NCBI RefSeq assembly: GCF_023111095.1
Contig: NZ_JALGYW010000019.1
Location: forward strand, 40,255 to 104,254
From: Maribellus sp. YY47
Lineage (GTDB): Bacteria > Bacteroidota > Bacteroidia > Bacteroidales > Prolixibacteraceae
Reading direction: 5' to 3'
Length of the DNA stretch: 64,000 nt
This document shows, in pieces, positions 16,333-25,862 of the stretch. The translations under genes and the position numbers were made by a program. Numbering within the stretch: position 1 is the stretch's first letter; every line of letters begins with the position of its first letter. A model generated the notes under the pieces. It made no database searches and was not told where the DNA came from. It was given only the letters and a program-made list of their open reading frames with translations.

Positions 16333-19300
16333 TTAGAATTTAACATCAACACCAAAAGTGAATGACTTCATCAATGGATAAGAATCGTAGCAATCCTGTT
16401 CGGGATCGTGGAATTCTGTCATATCAGAGATCACAAACAGATTGGTACCGTTAAAGAATACCTTCGCAGAGCTGATTTTGAAGCCTGAAATCCATTTTTG
16501 TGGAATGGCATAACCAACGTTGAGGTTCTTCAAACGTAAATACGCACCGTTTCTGATCCAGAACGACTGGTTTCCTGTTCCCGATTCGTACCAGCTTTTT
16601 CCAATTACGCGCGGATATTTTGCATCCGGGTTTTCAGGTGTCCAAACATCATCGGCCCAAATAGGATAATAAGGTCTAACAGTTCCTCCGTATTGGCGAA
16701 TACCTCCATTCCCTTCTCCAAGGTTACTAATCAAACGATCGTACATGCCAACTCCCTGAAAGTGCATGTCGAGCGAAATTCCTTTCCAGGTAAGGCTGGT
16801 TCCGAAACCATAGTTAATTCGTGGAGCGCCGTTTTCTGACAACATCTGAATGTCGTTGCCATCGATTTTTCCGTCAGGACCGGGAGAATAACCATCACCT
16901 CTGATGTCTTCAAAATACATACCCCCAAGGTAAGGATCGCGGCCCCACTGTTTTAATCCTGTCGCCAAAAGTTCATCAAGTTGCTCCTGTGTGCGAATGA
17001 TGCCAAGCGTTTTGTAGCCTGTTATCCGGTTAAGCGGAGCACCAATGACTGAGAATTCTTCCAGATTTCCACCTTCCGAATAAAGAGCGGTTTGATCCAA
17101 TACGTCCCACTGGTCTTTCGAAAAACCGATATTAGCGTAAATCGTGTAGTCGAGTTCGCCGTTAAAGGCTTTGTCTCTCCACATTACGTTAAATTCCAAA
17201 CCACGCCAAGATCTGGCTGCATAGTTCTCCGGAGCCAGATCCTGTCCGTAGGTATTGGGAATGGTAACCAATCGCGAACCAAGAATGTCTTCTTCTTTTT
17301 TATAGAAACCTTCGAGCGATCCGGATAAACGGTTGTTCAGCACCGTAAAATCAATACCTCCGTTATAGGTGGTTGAAGTGGCCCAGGTAAGGTATGGGTT
17401 TGGTGTCGACCCCGGTTGGATTCCCAGGTTTAAGTTGTCGCCCCAAATGTATGAATTGGCCGACTGATAAACCCTCATGTAAGAGAATGGGCTTATTGCA
17501 TTATTGTTAACATCAAGGTCGTTACCAGTTGTACCATACGAAGCCCTGATTTTTAAATTATCGAGCCAGCTGGATGTGTTATCCATAAACGACTCTTCGC
17601 TGATTCTCCAGCCTGCGGAAACCGAAGGGAAAAATCCCCATCTTCTGCTTCCTTCAGGGAAAAGAGAGTTACCATCGTAGCGGAACGAAAACTCGCCAAT
17701 ATATTTCTGATCGTAGGTATAGTTAAAACGTCCAATCCACGATAAGCGTCCGTCGGTTATTTCATAAGCATCACCATATCGTCTTTCGGCATCGGTTGAG
17801 TATACATACATCTGATCGTAATTCGTTAAAGGCTCTTCCCCTTTTGCATACACAATTTCGCCACCGTTTTTAGCCTGTTCAAAAACTACCGTACCGGCAA
17901 TATCGTGTTTGCCAAAGCTGTTGTTGTAGTTTAAAAACCAGTTAAACTGTTCGGCCCATAAGGTTTTTACATCGTAACTCAGAAACTCCTGGTTTTGCGA
18001 GAAGGTAAAAGTGTTCATTTTGTTTGGATCGGGTGCTGCAGGGATGAAACGGTTTTCATCGGGAGTGGCAGCTGCCCAAACATAGTTTTGCTGGTAAGTT
18101 AAATACTTCTTACGCATGTAATCGTTGCTGATGTAGTTCCCCTGCACTTTGGTGCTCAAGCCCGGGATAAATTTCTCCAGGTTGATATCGAACGAAAGAA
18201 TGGCATTCACCTCTCTTTTGCGTGTTTTGATGTAACGATCGCCAATTACCTGGTCGATAACGTTCCAGGCCTGCCAGCTACCCATTGGTGTTTGCACCGG
18301 ATAGTCGGTAACTTCGTTGGCCGGGGTACCGTCTTCGTACAAGTAGAAAGGATAGGTTTTGGGCCAGTTAAAGGTACAACGGTAAAGGTCGCCCACCGTT
18401 TGCTCGTCATCGCCCGAGAACGGCCAGTAAAAACGCTTCTGGTTTTGCAAATTGGCCGAAAGGTTCAGGTTCATTTTAATACTCTTGGTAATTTCAGCGG
18501 TTACATTCGAACGCAAATTGAACTTGTCGTTCTCCAGGTTTTTGTACGAACCTTCTTCGCCAATGTAGCTACCCAGCGCATAGTAAGTAACCTTATCGCT
18601 ACCCCCAGATACACTCATCGAATGTTTCTGGTTCCATGGTGTTTGCCAGATATAATCGTTTACGTTGTAGTTTTTATCTTTAAAATAGGCAAACTCCTCG
18701 TCGCCATTTGGCTTTTCGAGGCCCTGAAATTCGGCTACGCGGTTTTGATAAATCAGCTCATCGGTAGCGGTTGTTTTATCCGACATCAACTCCATGGTTG
18801 GTGTCATAAACGTATAAGATCCCTGGTAATTGAATACCGGTTTTTGTTTAACACCACTTTTGGTGATTACCAGCACAACACCGTTACCGGCACGCGAACC
18901 GTAAACCGAAGCAGTAGCCGCATCTTTCAAAAAGCTCATCTGATCGATTTCATTTACCTCCAGAGCATCAAAGGCTTCTTTGTCGCGCACAATACCGTCG
19001 ATAACAAACAGCGGCTCTCCAAATCCACCGCGAATCCGGATGTCCGAAGTCGATCCCATTAATCCTGAGTTTCCGGTAATGTTAACCCCCGGAGCCCTAC
19101 CAGCCAGAGTATTCGATACGTTGGTGGTAGAAATATTACCCAGTTCTTCCATTTTTACCGCAGAAATAGCACCGGTCATGTTCACTTTCTTTTGTGTACC
19201 GTAACCAATCGCTACCACTTCATCGATACCAATCGTTTCTTCTTCCAACACAATATTGATCTCGGTTTGCCCGCTATATATTACGTCTTTTGATTTCATC

Positions 19301-19851
19301 CCCACAAAAGAAAACACAATCACTGCATTATCCGGAATATTAGCAAGGGTATAAATTCCATCAGGGCTGGTAACCGTTCCCTGCGAAGTTCCTTTTACAA
19401 ATACTGTTACTCCCGGCAATGGAAATCCCGAAGGATCTGTTACTTTCCCGGTTATTCCTTTAGCTTCTTCGGTCAAACTCCCATCGTGTAAAGTGGTCAG
19501 AATAATCTGCCTGTCCTTTACCAGGTAATTGACATCCGTTCCGGAGAAAAGATCAAAAAGTATCTTTTCAATCGTCTTGTCCTTCACATTTAGATCTACT
19601 TTCCTTTCAACGTTCACCATTTTGTGGTTAAACAGAAAATAGAACTCACTGCTGTTTTCGATCTCTTCAAGAATGTCCAACACTTTTGCGTCATTCATCT
19701 TAAGCGTTAAACGGGTTTGCTGAGCATAGGCCGACAACGCCAACGCCTGTGTAATGCCCAAAAGCATAAAAAAGATACTAAGTCGCATGATTTTCCACGT
19801 TTTAGTTTGGGCGCCATTTAGGATGGCGTCCCGAATCCATTTTTTTTTCAT
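16333..19851 (-). CDS. SusC/RagA-family TonB-dependent transporter with STN signalling domain
   Basis: A 1172-residue outer-membrane receptor. After a signal anchor (residues about 22-42) comes an STN domain (about 50-115, LTLKMNDAKVLDILEEIE), the module that contacts FecR-type anti-sigma factors. It is followed by a carboxypeptidase-regulatory-like domain (about 133-215, ITGKVTDPSGFPLPGVTVFV), the TonB plug (GYGTQKKVNMTGAIS, IRIRGG, FVIDG) and a long barrel ending in aromatic F-K-F-type residues (FTFGVDVKF). The STN domain and the fecR-sigma genes upstream show classical trans-envelope induction: ligand on SusC frees the ECF factor. A short hairpin AGAGTG/CACTCT at 19912-19930 separates it from fecR. 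Confidence 0.97.
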   Translation of the reverse strand: MKKKWIRDAILNGAQTKTWKIMRLSIFFMLLGITQALALSAYAQQTRLTLKMNDAKVLDILEEIENSSEFYFLFNHKMVNVERKVDLNVKDKTIEKILFDLFSGTDVNYLVKDRQIILTTLHDGSLTEEAKGITGKVTDPSGFPLPGVTVFVKGTSQGTVTSPDGIYTLANIPDNAVIVFSFVGMKSKDVIYSGQTEINIVLEEETIGIDEVVAIGYGTQKKVNMTGAISAVKMEELGNISTTNVSNTLAGRAPGVNITGNSGLMGSTSDIRIRGGFGEPLFVIDGIVRDKEAFDALEVNEIDQMSFLKDAATASVYGSRAGNGVVLVITKSGVKQKPVFNYQGSYTFMTPTMELMSDKTTATDELIYQNRVAEFQGLEKPNGDEEFAYFKDKNYNVNDYIWQTPWNQKHSMSVSGGSDKVTYYALGSYIGEEGSYKNLENDKFNLRSNVTAEITKSIKMNLNLSANLQNQKRFYWPFSGDDEQTVGDLYRCTFNWPKTYPFYLYEDGTPANEVTDYPVQTPMGSWQAWNVIDQVIGDRYIKTRKREVNAILSFDINLEKFIPGLSTKVQGNYISNDYMRKKYLTYQQNYVWAAATPDENRFIPAAPDPNKMNTFTFSQNQEFLSYDVKTLWAEQFNWFLNYNNSFGKHDIAGTVVFEQAKNGGEIVYAKGEEPLTNYDQMYVYSTDAERRYGDAYEITDGRLSWIGRFNYTYDQKYIGEFSFRYDGNSLFPEGSRRWGFFPSVSAGWRISEESFMDNTSSWLDNLKIRASYGTTGNDLDVNNNAISPFSYMRVYQSANSYIWGDNLNLGIQPGSTPNPYLTWATSTTYNGGIDFTVLNNRLSGSLEGFYKKEEDILGSRLVTIPNTYGQDLAPENYAARSWRGLEFNVMWRDKAFNGELDYTIYANIGFSKDQWDVLDQTALYSEGGNLEEFSVIGAPLNRITGYKTLGIIRTQEQLDELLATGLKQWGRDPYLGGMYFEDIRGDGYSPGPDGKIDGNDIQMLSENGAPRINYGFGTSLTWKGISLDMHFQGVGMYDRLISNLGEGNGGIRQYGGTVRPYYPIWADDVWTPENPDAKYPRVIGKSWYESGTGNQSFWIRNGAYLRLKNLNVGYAIPQKWISGFKISSAKVFFNGTNLFVISDMTEFHDPEQDCYDSYPLMKSFTFGVDVKF

Positions 19852-19944
19852 AAATTTGAATCATTAAGTAGTTAAAAAACTTATTATTACCACACTGCTT
19901 AAGTTTGCAAGAGAGTGTTTGCGGCACTCTTTTGCTTTTTTGTA

Positions 19945-20988
19945 TTATTTAAATGCAGCCTCTCTTTTCTTATCCAGTTTCAAGATTATCTTTCTTTTTT
20001 TGTAGGTATTGTCATTCGTAGTTTCCCGCGACTGTTCCTGGAATGTAATTGGAGCAGTAAGCGTTAGCAATTTCAAAACCTCATCAAGAGGCTCATCAAT
20101 AAATGTTGCACGAAATACATAGTCTAATATTTCAGTATCCTCGATCAAAACCTCAGCATTATACCAGCGTCCCAAACGCTCCGCAACCTGCTTCATGTTT
20201 TCGTGCCTGAATATTAATTTTCCCTCGGTCCACCCAATATACTGTTGTGCTTCCACATTATTGCGTCGTATAGAGTGGTTCTCGATACTGTACGACATCG
20301 CCTGATTAGGCAATAAAGAACAATAAAGCTCTCCCTTGGGAGACAAAACGTCCACCTTGCCATTATTGAGAATGACTTCTTCGTTTGAGTCGTCTTTGTA
20401 TGCGATAACGTTGAACTCGGTTCCTAAAACCTTTACCTGTAAATTTGGAGTGTGCACCACAAACGGCTGTTTTTCGTCGTGCACGACGTTAAAATAAGCT
20501 TCTCCTGAAACCGTTACATTTCGCTGACCAGCAAAGGATGTTGGAAAGCGAAGCGTAGAACCACTGTTCAGAAATCCCGTAGAACCGTCGGGAAGCTCGA
20601 ACTTAGTGCGTACACCAAACGGACATTGTATCTCGGCATAAGCCGATTTAACCGAATCTTTCTTACTTTGAAAATAAAGTACGGTTAAAAAAGCAAGTAC
20701 CAATGGCACAATGAGTACGGCTGCCACACGCTGAAAAACACCCATAAAGCTTATTTTTCGGGTGGTGCTTGATTCTGCTTTTATTTGACGGTGTATTCTA
20801 TGGAGCAGGTAATCTACATTATGCTCCGACTGCGGCTCTTCAAAATAATTCTCCCAATGCTCTTCAAGATGTTTCTTTAAGATAGGACGATAAGGCTCAC
20901 TCTCCCACACGGCCTTAATATTCTTATAGTCTTTCCGCGAGTAGGTACCTTTAAAGTAGCGTTTTAATATTTCAGGATTGAAATCCAC
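19945..20988 (-). CDS. FecR-family anti-sigma factor
   Basis: A 347-residue inner-membrane regulator. It has a helical cytoplasmic N-terminus that binds the sigma factor, one membrane segment at about 90-108 (VAAVLIVPLVLAFLTVLYF), then a periplasmic FecR domain (CPFGVRTKFELPDGSTGFLNSGS, GEAYFNV, VLGTEFNV) and a C-terminal DUF4974-type domain (LIFRHENMKQVAERLGRWYN). It starts at a GTG (20988); no better ATG exists. It senses the STN domain of the SusC transporter and controls the ECF factor encoded 183 bp upstream. Confidence 0.94.
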   Translation of the reverse strand: MDFNPEILKRYFKGTYSRKDYKNIKAVWESEPYRPILKKHLEEHWENYFEEPQSEHNVDYLLHRIHRQIKAESSTTRKISFMGVFQRVAAVLIVPLVLAFLTVLYFQSKKDSVKSAYAEIQCPFGVRTKFELPDGSTGFLNSGSTLRFPTSFAGQRNVTVSGEAYFNVVHDEKQPFVVHTPNLQVKVLGTEFNVIAYKDDSNEEVILNNGKVDVLSPKGELYCSLLPNQAMSYSIENHSIRRNNVEAQQYIGWTEGKLIFRHENMKQVAERLGRWYNAEVLIEDTEILDYVFRATFIDEPLDEVLKLLTLTAPITFQEQSRETTNDNTYKKRKIILKLDKKREAAFK

Positions 20989-21171
20989 TTTTTTTCGTTT
21001 TCTATAAACAGGAATAGGGCTCAGGCTAAAAAATCCCCTAGTCTGATCTTAAAAAAAAATCGATTCTCCGAAAAAAAAACAGCAGACTCATCCTTATAAA
21101 ACACTGGCTATGTGGAAGAAAACAAAAATAGCTTATGCAACATTTTTTTTTGCGCATAACTTTTGTTGCCT

Positions 21172-21765
21172 TTATAGGCTTTTACCAAAAACAAACATTA
21201 AAATGGCTGAAACATTCGCGACACCGAGTTCCTTTTTCAGCTTTTTTAAAGCTTCACTCAAATGGTTTTCAACCGTTTTGGGAGAGATGGCCAACTGTTT
21301 TGCAATTTCCTTCACCGAATACCCCTCCTTTCGCTTCTTAATTAGAATCTCTCTCTGACGGGAAGGAAGCTGCGCAATACACAATTCAACTTTCTCGAGT
21401 AGCATCTGGTAGTTCAATCGTTCATCCAGGTCGTTGGTAAACTCCACCGACTCCTCTACAATATGATGTATATATTCCTGCTGCCTGGAAATGTATTCGA
21501 AATGCTCGAGGACCCGATGGTAAGCAATTTTAAAAAGGTAAGCTTTGAAAGAAAGTTCGGGCTTAAGATTTTCCTTGGTTCGCCATACGGTCAAAAATAC
21601 CTCCTGCACCACTTCTTCTGCTTCTTCTTTTATTTTAAGGTATCCGTTTACAAAACCAAATAACCTGCTGCCGTAAATAGCAAAAAGCGCGTCAAAAGCA
21701 TTTGCATCGCCTTTGCGGAGCGACTGCACCAACTCTTGAACCTCTTTTTCGCTATACTTTTCCAA
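21172..21765 (-). CDS. ECF RNA polymerase sigma factor (FecI-like, Bacteroidota type)
   Basis: A 197-residue sigma-70 factor containing region 2 (AFDALFAIYGSRLFGFVNGYL, EEVVQEVFLTVW) and region 4 (LPSRQREILIKKRKEGYSVKEIAKQLAISPKTVENHLSEAL split by the HTH). Length is standard for ECF factors. The only credible start is a TTG at 21765; an in-frame TGA lies a short way upstream and no ATG is available. It heads the locus fecI-fecR-susC-susD-DUF1080 and presumably transcribes susC onward. The 232-bp gap to the divergent regulator at 21998 must hold both promoters. Confidence 0.94.
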   Translation of the reverse strand: MEKYSEKEVQELVQSLRKGDANAFDALFAIYGSRLFGFVNGYLKIKEEAEEVVQEVFLTVWRTKENLKPELSFKAYLFKIAYHRVLEHFEYISRQQEYIHHIVEESVEFTNDLDERLNYQMLLEKVELCIAQLPSRQREILIKKRKEGYSVKEIAKQLAISPKTVENHLSEALKKLKKELGVANVSAILMFVFGKSL

Positions 21766-21997
21766 ATTATCCCAATATCTTGCAAAAGTTCAAATATAAA
21801 TTACTTTTAAATAAATGAACATGATCAAAACGCAACTATTTTGTTTTATTATCATACACTTTGCATTTGCTTTTTATATCGATAGACAAAACAGTCCTTG
21901 GACAAAAGCCCGCAATCCGTTTTGCAAGCATTAAAATCAAACTCAAATTCATCACATTTCTCACTTAACTAAATGTCTTTTTTCTATTTTTGTTAGC

Positions 21998-24379
21998 ATG
22001 CAATGTTTTTACAGGTCGAAAATATTCTATGCCATATCAGGGGCGTTGTTTTTTCTGTTTTTCCCGTTCTTCGTAAAAGGGAAAAGCAGCCTGGACGAAC
22101 ATGTGTTTTTAACCCGGGAAATTAGCGGATCAATTCAACAGGATTTGTCGGACGGGTATCGCGCTTTTATTTTGCTACCCGAAACTCCCCTTGATAAAAT
22201 TTTAATGGAAGCGGAACAATTTCTGGAAAAGGAGAATAACGAACTCCTAACTTTTATCGTTCCCGGCGAAATTGCAAAACTCGCAGATGCACTGAATAAG
22301 CATACGATTAATCGCTATATCGCTACTCCCGGCGAACACTCGCCGGATAACCTCGCGAATTGCATTACTAAAGATAAACGTCTTTTTGTTTTCACCCCCG
22401 AGCCAACCAACAGCTCATTTTCGTACAACGAACGGGTGTGCCATTATGAAGTACGGGACGGATTTCCGAACGGAATTACCGACGGATTCGGGGGAAATCG
22501 GGAGAACGACTTCGTCGTTTTTCACTTCGATCCTGACCTGAAAACCCTGCCTGATTCTCTCCAACAAAATCCGGGAAAAGTTCCGGAGGTTTTTAACCAA
22601 TACACGGGGAAATTGCCCAACTTCTTTGTCACCCAACACAAAGAAATTTTCGATACTTATTACAAGGCCTTTTCAAAAAACACATGGTTTACTGCCAATG
22701 TAATTTATAACGACCAGCCGCTGGAGGGAATTACCTGGAAAGAAATGCCTCAAATGGAATCGTTTGGAAAAATCCATACGCGGCAAAATGAACTCAGTCC
22801 TTACAAAGATGGCTTTCACTTTTCGCCCGATGTTTTCACTTTTAACGCCAGCACCTTAGAAAGCACTAAAATATTTTACGCCCGCCCCAAAGACCTCAAA
22901 GATGGAATGGTTTTAAGGCTCCCTTTTGAGCAGGATGTTGACAATGCTGTTGCAACCAATACCGAAATTCCGTACAGCAACATCGAATATAAAAAAGACT
23001 CGTTACGCGGCTGGTGTGCTGTGTTTAACGGGAAAGACAATTACATCGACTACGACACCGATATTGAGTTGAACGATAATTTTACGGTAAGTGCCTGGAT
23101 TAAACCAACCGATATTGAAGGAAACCGAAGCATTATTGGCAAAGGGAAAGCGCTCTCGGTGAAATTCAAAAACGGAAACCTGCTTTTTACTTCTCCGGGA
23201 ATTAAGGACCATTTAATTGACTCTGCTGTAGTAAAAATCAACGAGTGGCAACAAATTACCTTTGTGATATCCGTCGGGAAAACCGTTCGCTTCTTTAAAA
23301 ACGGAGAGCTGGTAGGAGTGGACGATGCGGCTGATATCAGCTCTACAGAATATTCGCTTTTAATCGGCACCAACCTTTGGGATGAATTTTTCAAGGGAAT
23401 GATGGACGATCTCACTATTTGGAATCGCGCATTAAGCGACAGTGAAGTCGCCCGATTCTATGCGCAGGATATTTTAAAAGAGGAACGGGCACCAAATTAC
23501 TCCTGGATATGGGCTTTGCCGGTAGTGCTTTTAATGGTAACATTTCTAATTCTTCGGTACATCGTCAGGGCGAAAAGAAAATCAGCCCAGACAGCCAAGC
23601 CACAAAGAGCCATTATACGACAAAAAGCAAACGCAAAAATCACGGGACCTTATATCCAGATTTTTGGTGGATTCAAAATCATAAACCGCGATGGTATTGA
23701 TTTAACTTCGCGCTTTTCCACCCGGCGAAAACAACTTTTTGTTTTGGTTTTGATTGCCACCTTGCGCGAAAACGGAGTCAGCTCGAAACAACTGACCAAT
23801 CACCTTTGGGCCGGCTACCCGGCAGAAAGCGCCAAAAACAACCGCAGCACCCAGGTTCAGCGAATACGTGAAATTACCGATCAGAACAGTGGTCTTAACA
23901 TTGCATACGAAAACCGCAAATGGGTGATCACTTTCGATGAAGATGTTGAATGTGACCTGTCGGACTATTTCATGCTGATCGAACAATTCAAACAAACCGT
24001 TGGCACAGAAATTAGCTACGAGTTGCTGGATAAAATTCTGCTGATTATTGAAAAAGGAAACATACTTCCCTACATGGACGACGTTTGGCTCGATGATTTC
24101 AAAAGCAAAATATCGGATGAATTGCTCGAAACCCTGTTGCCGCTTTATTCAGATACCGGTTTTATGAGTAATCCGGAGGCGGTGCTTCGTTTATCGCACG
24201 CCTTACTCATTTTTGATCCGCTGAATGAAATAATTCTCAGCCAAAAAATAAGAGTGCTGTTACAGCTGGGAAAAAATACACAGGCACACGAATCGCTCGA
24301 GCACTTTGAAAAGTATTACCAGCAATGCTACGCGCAACCTTTTGGCAAAACAATTTCCGATTTGCTGGCCATGCCCTAA
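21998..24379 (+). CDS. Membrane-tethered regulator: PI-PLC-like and LamG ectodomains, SARP-type HTH
   Basis: A 793-residue protein with an unusual domain order. After the signal sequence (residues about 8-28), residues 30-225 resemble a degenerate PI-PLC-like phosphodiesterase (QQDLSDGYRAFILL, PLDKILMEAEQFLE, KRLFVFT, NFFVTQHKEIFDTYYKAF). The HDS/HNS-type catalytic histidine is absent from the expected N-terminal place. Residues 337-491 are a LamG-like jelly roll (WCAVFNGKDNYIDYD ... MMDDLTIWNRALSDSEVA). A membrane span follows at 502-523, and from about 551 a winged helix of the OmpR/SARP kind (IQIFGGFKIINRDG, LFVLVLIATLRENGVSSKQL, LWAG) with a helical BTAD-like tail. It probably senses a ligand outside and binds DNA inside. 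It is divergent from the ECF gene and upstream of the oxidoreductase, so it may govern the locus. Confidence 0.7.
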   Translation: MQCFYRSKIFYAISGALFFLFFPFFVKGKSSLDEHVFLTREISGSIQQDLSDGYRAFILLPETPLDKILMEAEQFLEKENNELLTFIVPGEIAKLADALNKHTINRYIATPGEHSPDNLANCITKDKRLFVFTPEPTNSSFSYNERVCHYEVRDGFPNGITDGFGGNRENDFVVFHFDPDLKTLPDSLQQNPGKVPEVFNQYTGKLPNFFVTQHKEIFDTYYKAFSKNTWFTANVIYNDQPLEGITWKEMPQMESFGKIHTRQNELSPYKDGFHFSPDVFTFNASTLESTKIFYARPKDLKDGMVLRLPFEQDVDNAVATNTEIPYSNIEYKKDSLRGWCAVFNGKDNYIDYDTDIELNDNFTVSAWIKPTDIEGNRSIIGKGKALSVKFKNGNLLFTSPGIKDHLIDSAVVKINEWQQITFVISVGKTVRFFKNGELVGVDDAADISSTEYSLLIGTNLWDEFFKGMMDDLTIWNRALSDSEVARFYAQDILKEERAPNYSWIWALPVVLLMVTFLILRYIVRAKRKSAQTAKPQRAIIRQKANAKITGPYIQIFGGFKIINRDGIDLTSRFSTRRKQLFVLVLIATLRENGVSSKQLTNHLWAGYPAESAKNNRSTQVQRIREITDQNSGLNIAYENRKWVITFDEDVECDLSDYFMLIEQFKQTVGTEISYELLDKILLIIEKGNILPYMDDVWLDDFKSKISDELLETLLPLYSDTGFMSNPEAVLRLSHALLIFDPLNEIILSQKIRVLLQLGKNTQAHESLEHFEKYYQQCYAQPFGKTISDLLAMP

Positions 24380-24554
24380 TCCGATACCAAACAAAAGCGC
24401 TCCTTTCGTCTTTCACCCTAAACCTTGCGTTTTAAGCGCATTTTTGTTTGTTTTTTTTGTTTGTTACCCCTAATATTACCCTGTATTTTAACCTGCGCCC
24501 CATTATCATTGCAGTTATTTTACCTCTTGCAATTTTTTAATACCAAAAAGCTAT

Positions 24555-25826
24555 ATGAGTAAAAATCAAACAACAAACAGGAGAAAATTCTTAAAAAGCG
24601 CTCTTCTGGCTGGTGCCGGATTCACGATTATCCCGCGCCACGTTCTTGGAGGAAACGGATTTCTTGCTCCTTCGGATATGCTGACTAAAGCGATCATCGG
24701 AGTTGGAGGTATGGGACGTGGACACATCCCTTACGAAGGAACAAAAGTAGTTGCTATCTGCGATGTGGATACCGAACATCTGGCTCTGGCCCGTAACCTG
24801 ATCGATTACAAAGTGAAAGAATTTAGCGATTTCAGGGAAGTTTGCCAACTTCCGGAAGTCGACATCGTTCATATTGCCACTCCTCCGCACTGGCACGGAT
24901 TAATGGCGGTTGAAGCTGCAAAGGCTGGTAAAGACATTTGGTGTGAAAAACCAATGACCCGTACCATTGGTGAAGGCAAAAAAGTAGTGGAAGCCGTAAA
25001 TGCGCACGGACGGATGTTCCGTTTGAATACCTGGTTCCGTTTCAAAGACACTTTCTACGGCCTCGGTACCGATGTGAAACCATTGAAAAAAGTAATCGAC
25101 AGCGGAATTCTGGGATGGCCGTTAAAAGTAACCGTTAGCGGAATTACCGGCTACAACTGGAAATTCTTCTGGAGTGGAGAACACAACCTGGCTCCCGAAC
25201 CGGTTCCATCGAACCTCGACTACGACATGTGGCTCGGGCCGGCTCCCTACAGACCTTACAACCACCTGCGTGTACACGCTAATTTCCGCGGATACTGGGA
25301 TTACGACGGCGGCGGCTTAGGCGATATGGGGCAACATTACCTCGATCCGGTTCAGTACATGCTGGGCAAGGACGATACCAGCCCGGTAAAAATTGAAGTG
25401 GATGCACCTCAGCAACACTACGATGCAGTAGGTAGCTGGAGAAGAATTACCTACACGTATGCCGATGGTTGCCAGATTATTCTTGACGGTGAAAACCGCG
25501 ACAAAGACGCAGCCTATATTGAAGGTCCAAACGGAAAAATCTACCAGGGATTCAAATCAGATATTCCAAACCTGCAAAGTTTTATCAAAACGCTTCCTGA
25601 ACCGGAACCACAAATCGGAATTTTCTCGGAATCGGTGAAAACGCGTAAGAAATTCGCATTAAACGAGATGAACGGATTCCGTTCGGCAACCCTGGTTAAC
25701 CTTGGAATAATTGCTGTTCGCCTGGGTCGAACACTTCATTTTGATCCTGAAACACTGGAGTTCATCGACGACGAAGGTGCAAACCGACTGATTAATCAGC
25801 CAATGCGCGCTCCGTGGACGATTTAA
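24555..25826 (+). CDS. Tat-exported Gfo/Idh/MocA-family oxidoreductase
   Basis: A 423-residue NAD(P)-dependent dehydrogenase. It opens with a twin-arginine signal (NRRKFLKSALLAGAGFTIIP), so it is exported folded, probably with its cofactor. The Rossmann part shows GVGGMGRGHIP, VVAICDVD and the invariant EKP motif (DIWCEKPMTRT). The C-terminal part is the usual mixed beta-sheet with DMGQHYLDPVQYML. Family members with this export signal oxidise sugars, often at C3, or use bound NAD in redox-neutral glycoside cleavage. The HEAT-DUF1080 gene starts 36 bp downstream. The pairing fits 3-keto-glycoside chemistry. Confidence 0.9.
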   Translation: MSKNQTTNRRKFLKSALLAGAGFTIIPRHVLGGNGFLAPSDMLTKAIIGVGGMGRGHIPYEGTKVVAICDVDTEHLALARNLIDYKVKEFSDFREVCQLPEVDIVHIATPPHWHGLMAVEAAKAGKDIWCEKPMTRTIGEGKKVVEAVNAHGRMFRLNTWFRFKDTFYGLGTDVKPLKKVIDSGILGWPLKVTVSGITGYNWKFFWSGEHNLAPEPVPSNLDYDMWLGPAPYRPYNHLRVHANFRGYWDYDGGGLGDMGQHYLDPVQYMLGKDDTSPVKIEVDAPQQHYDAVGSWRRITYTYADGCQIILDGENRDKDAAYIEGPNGKIYQGFKSDIPNLQSFIKTLPEPEPQIGIFSESVKTRKKFALNEMNGFRSATLVNLGIIAVRLGRTLHFDPETLEFIDDEGANRLINQPMRAPWTI

Positions 25827-25862
25827 AAAGATGAAAATTTAAGTTTAAGGATAAACGAATTA

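Noticed and set aside
18292..19062. 256-residue open frame opposite susC
   Set aside because: Antisense to a complete SusC coding sequence and without recognisable domains.
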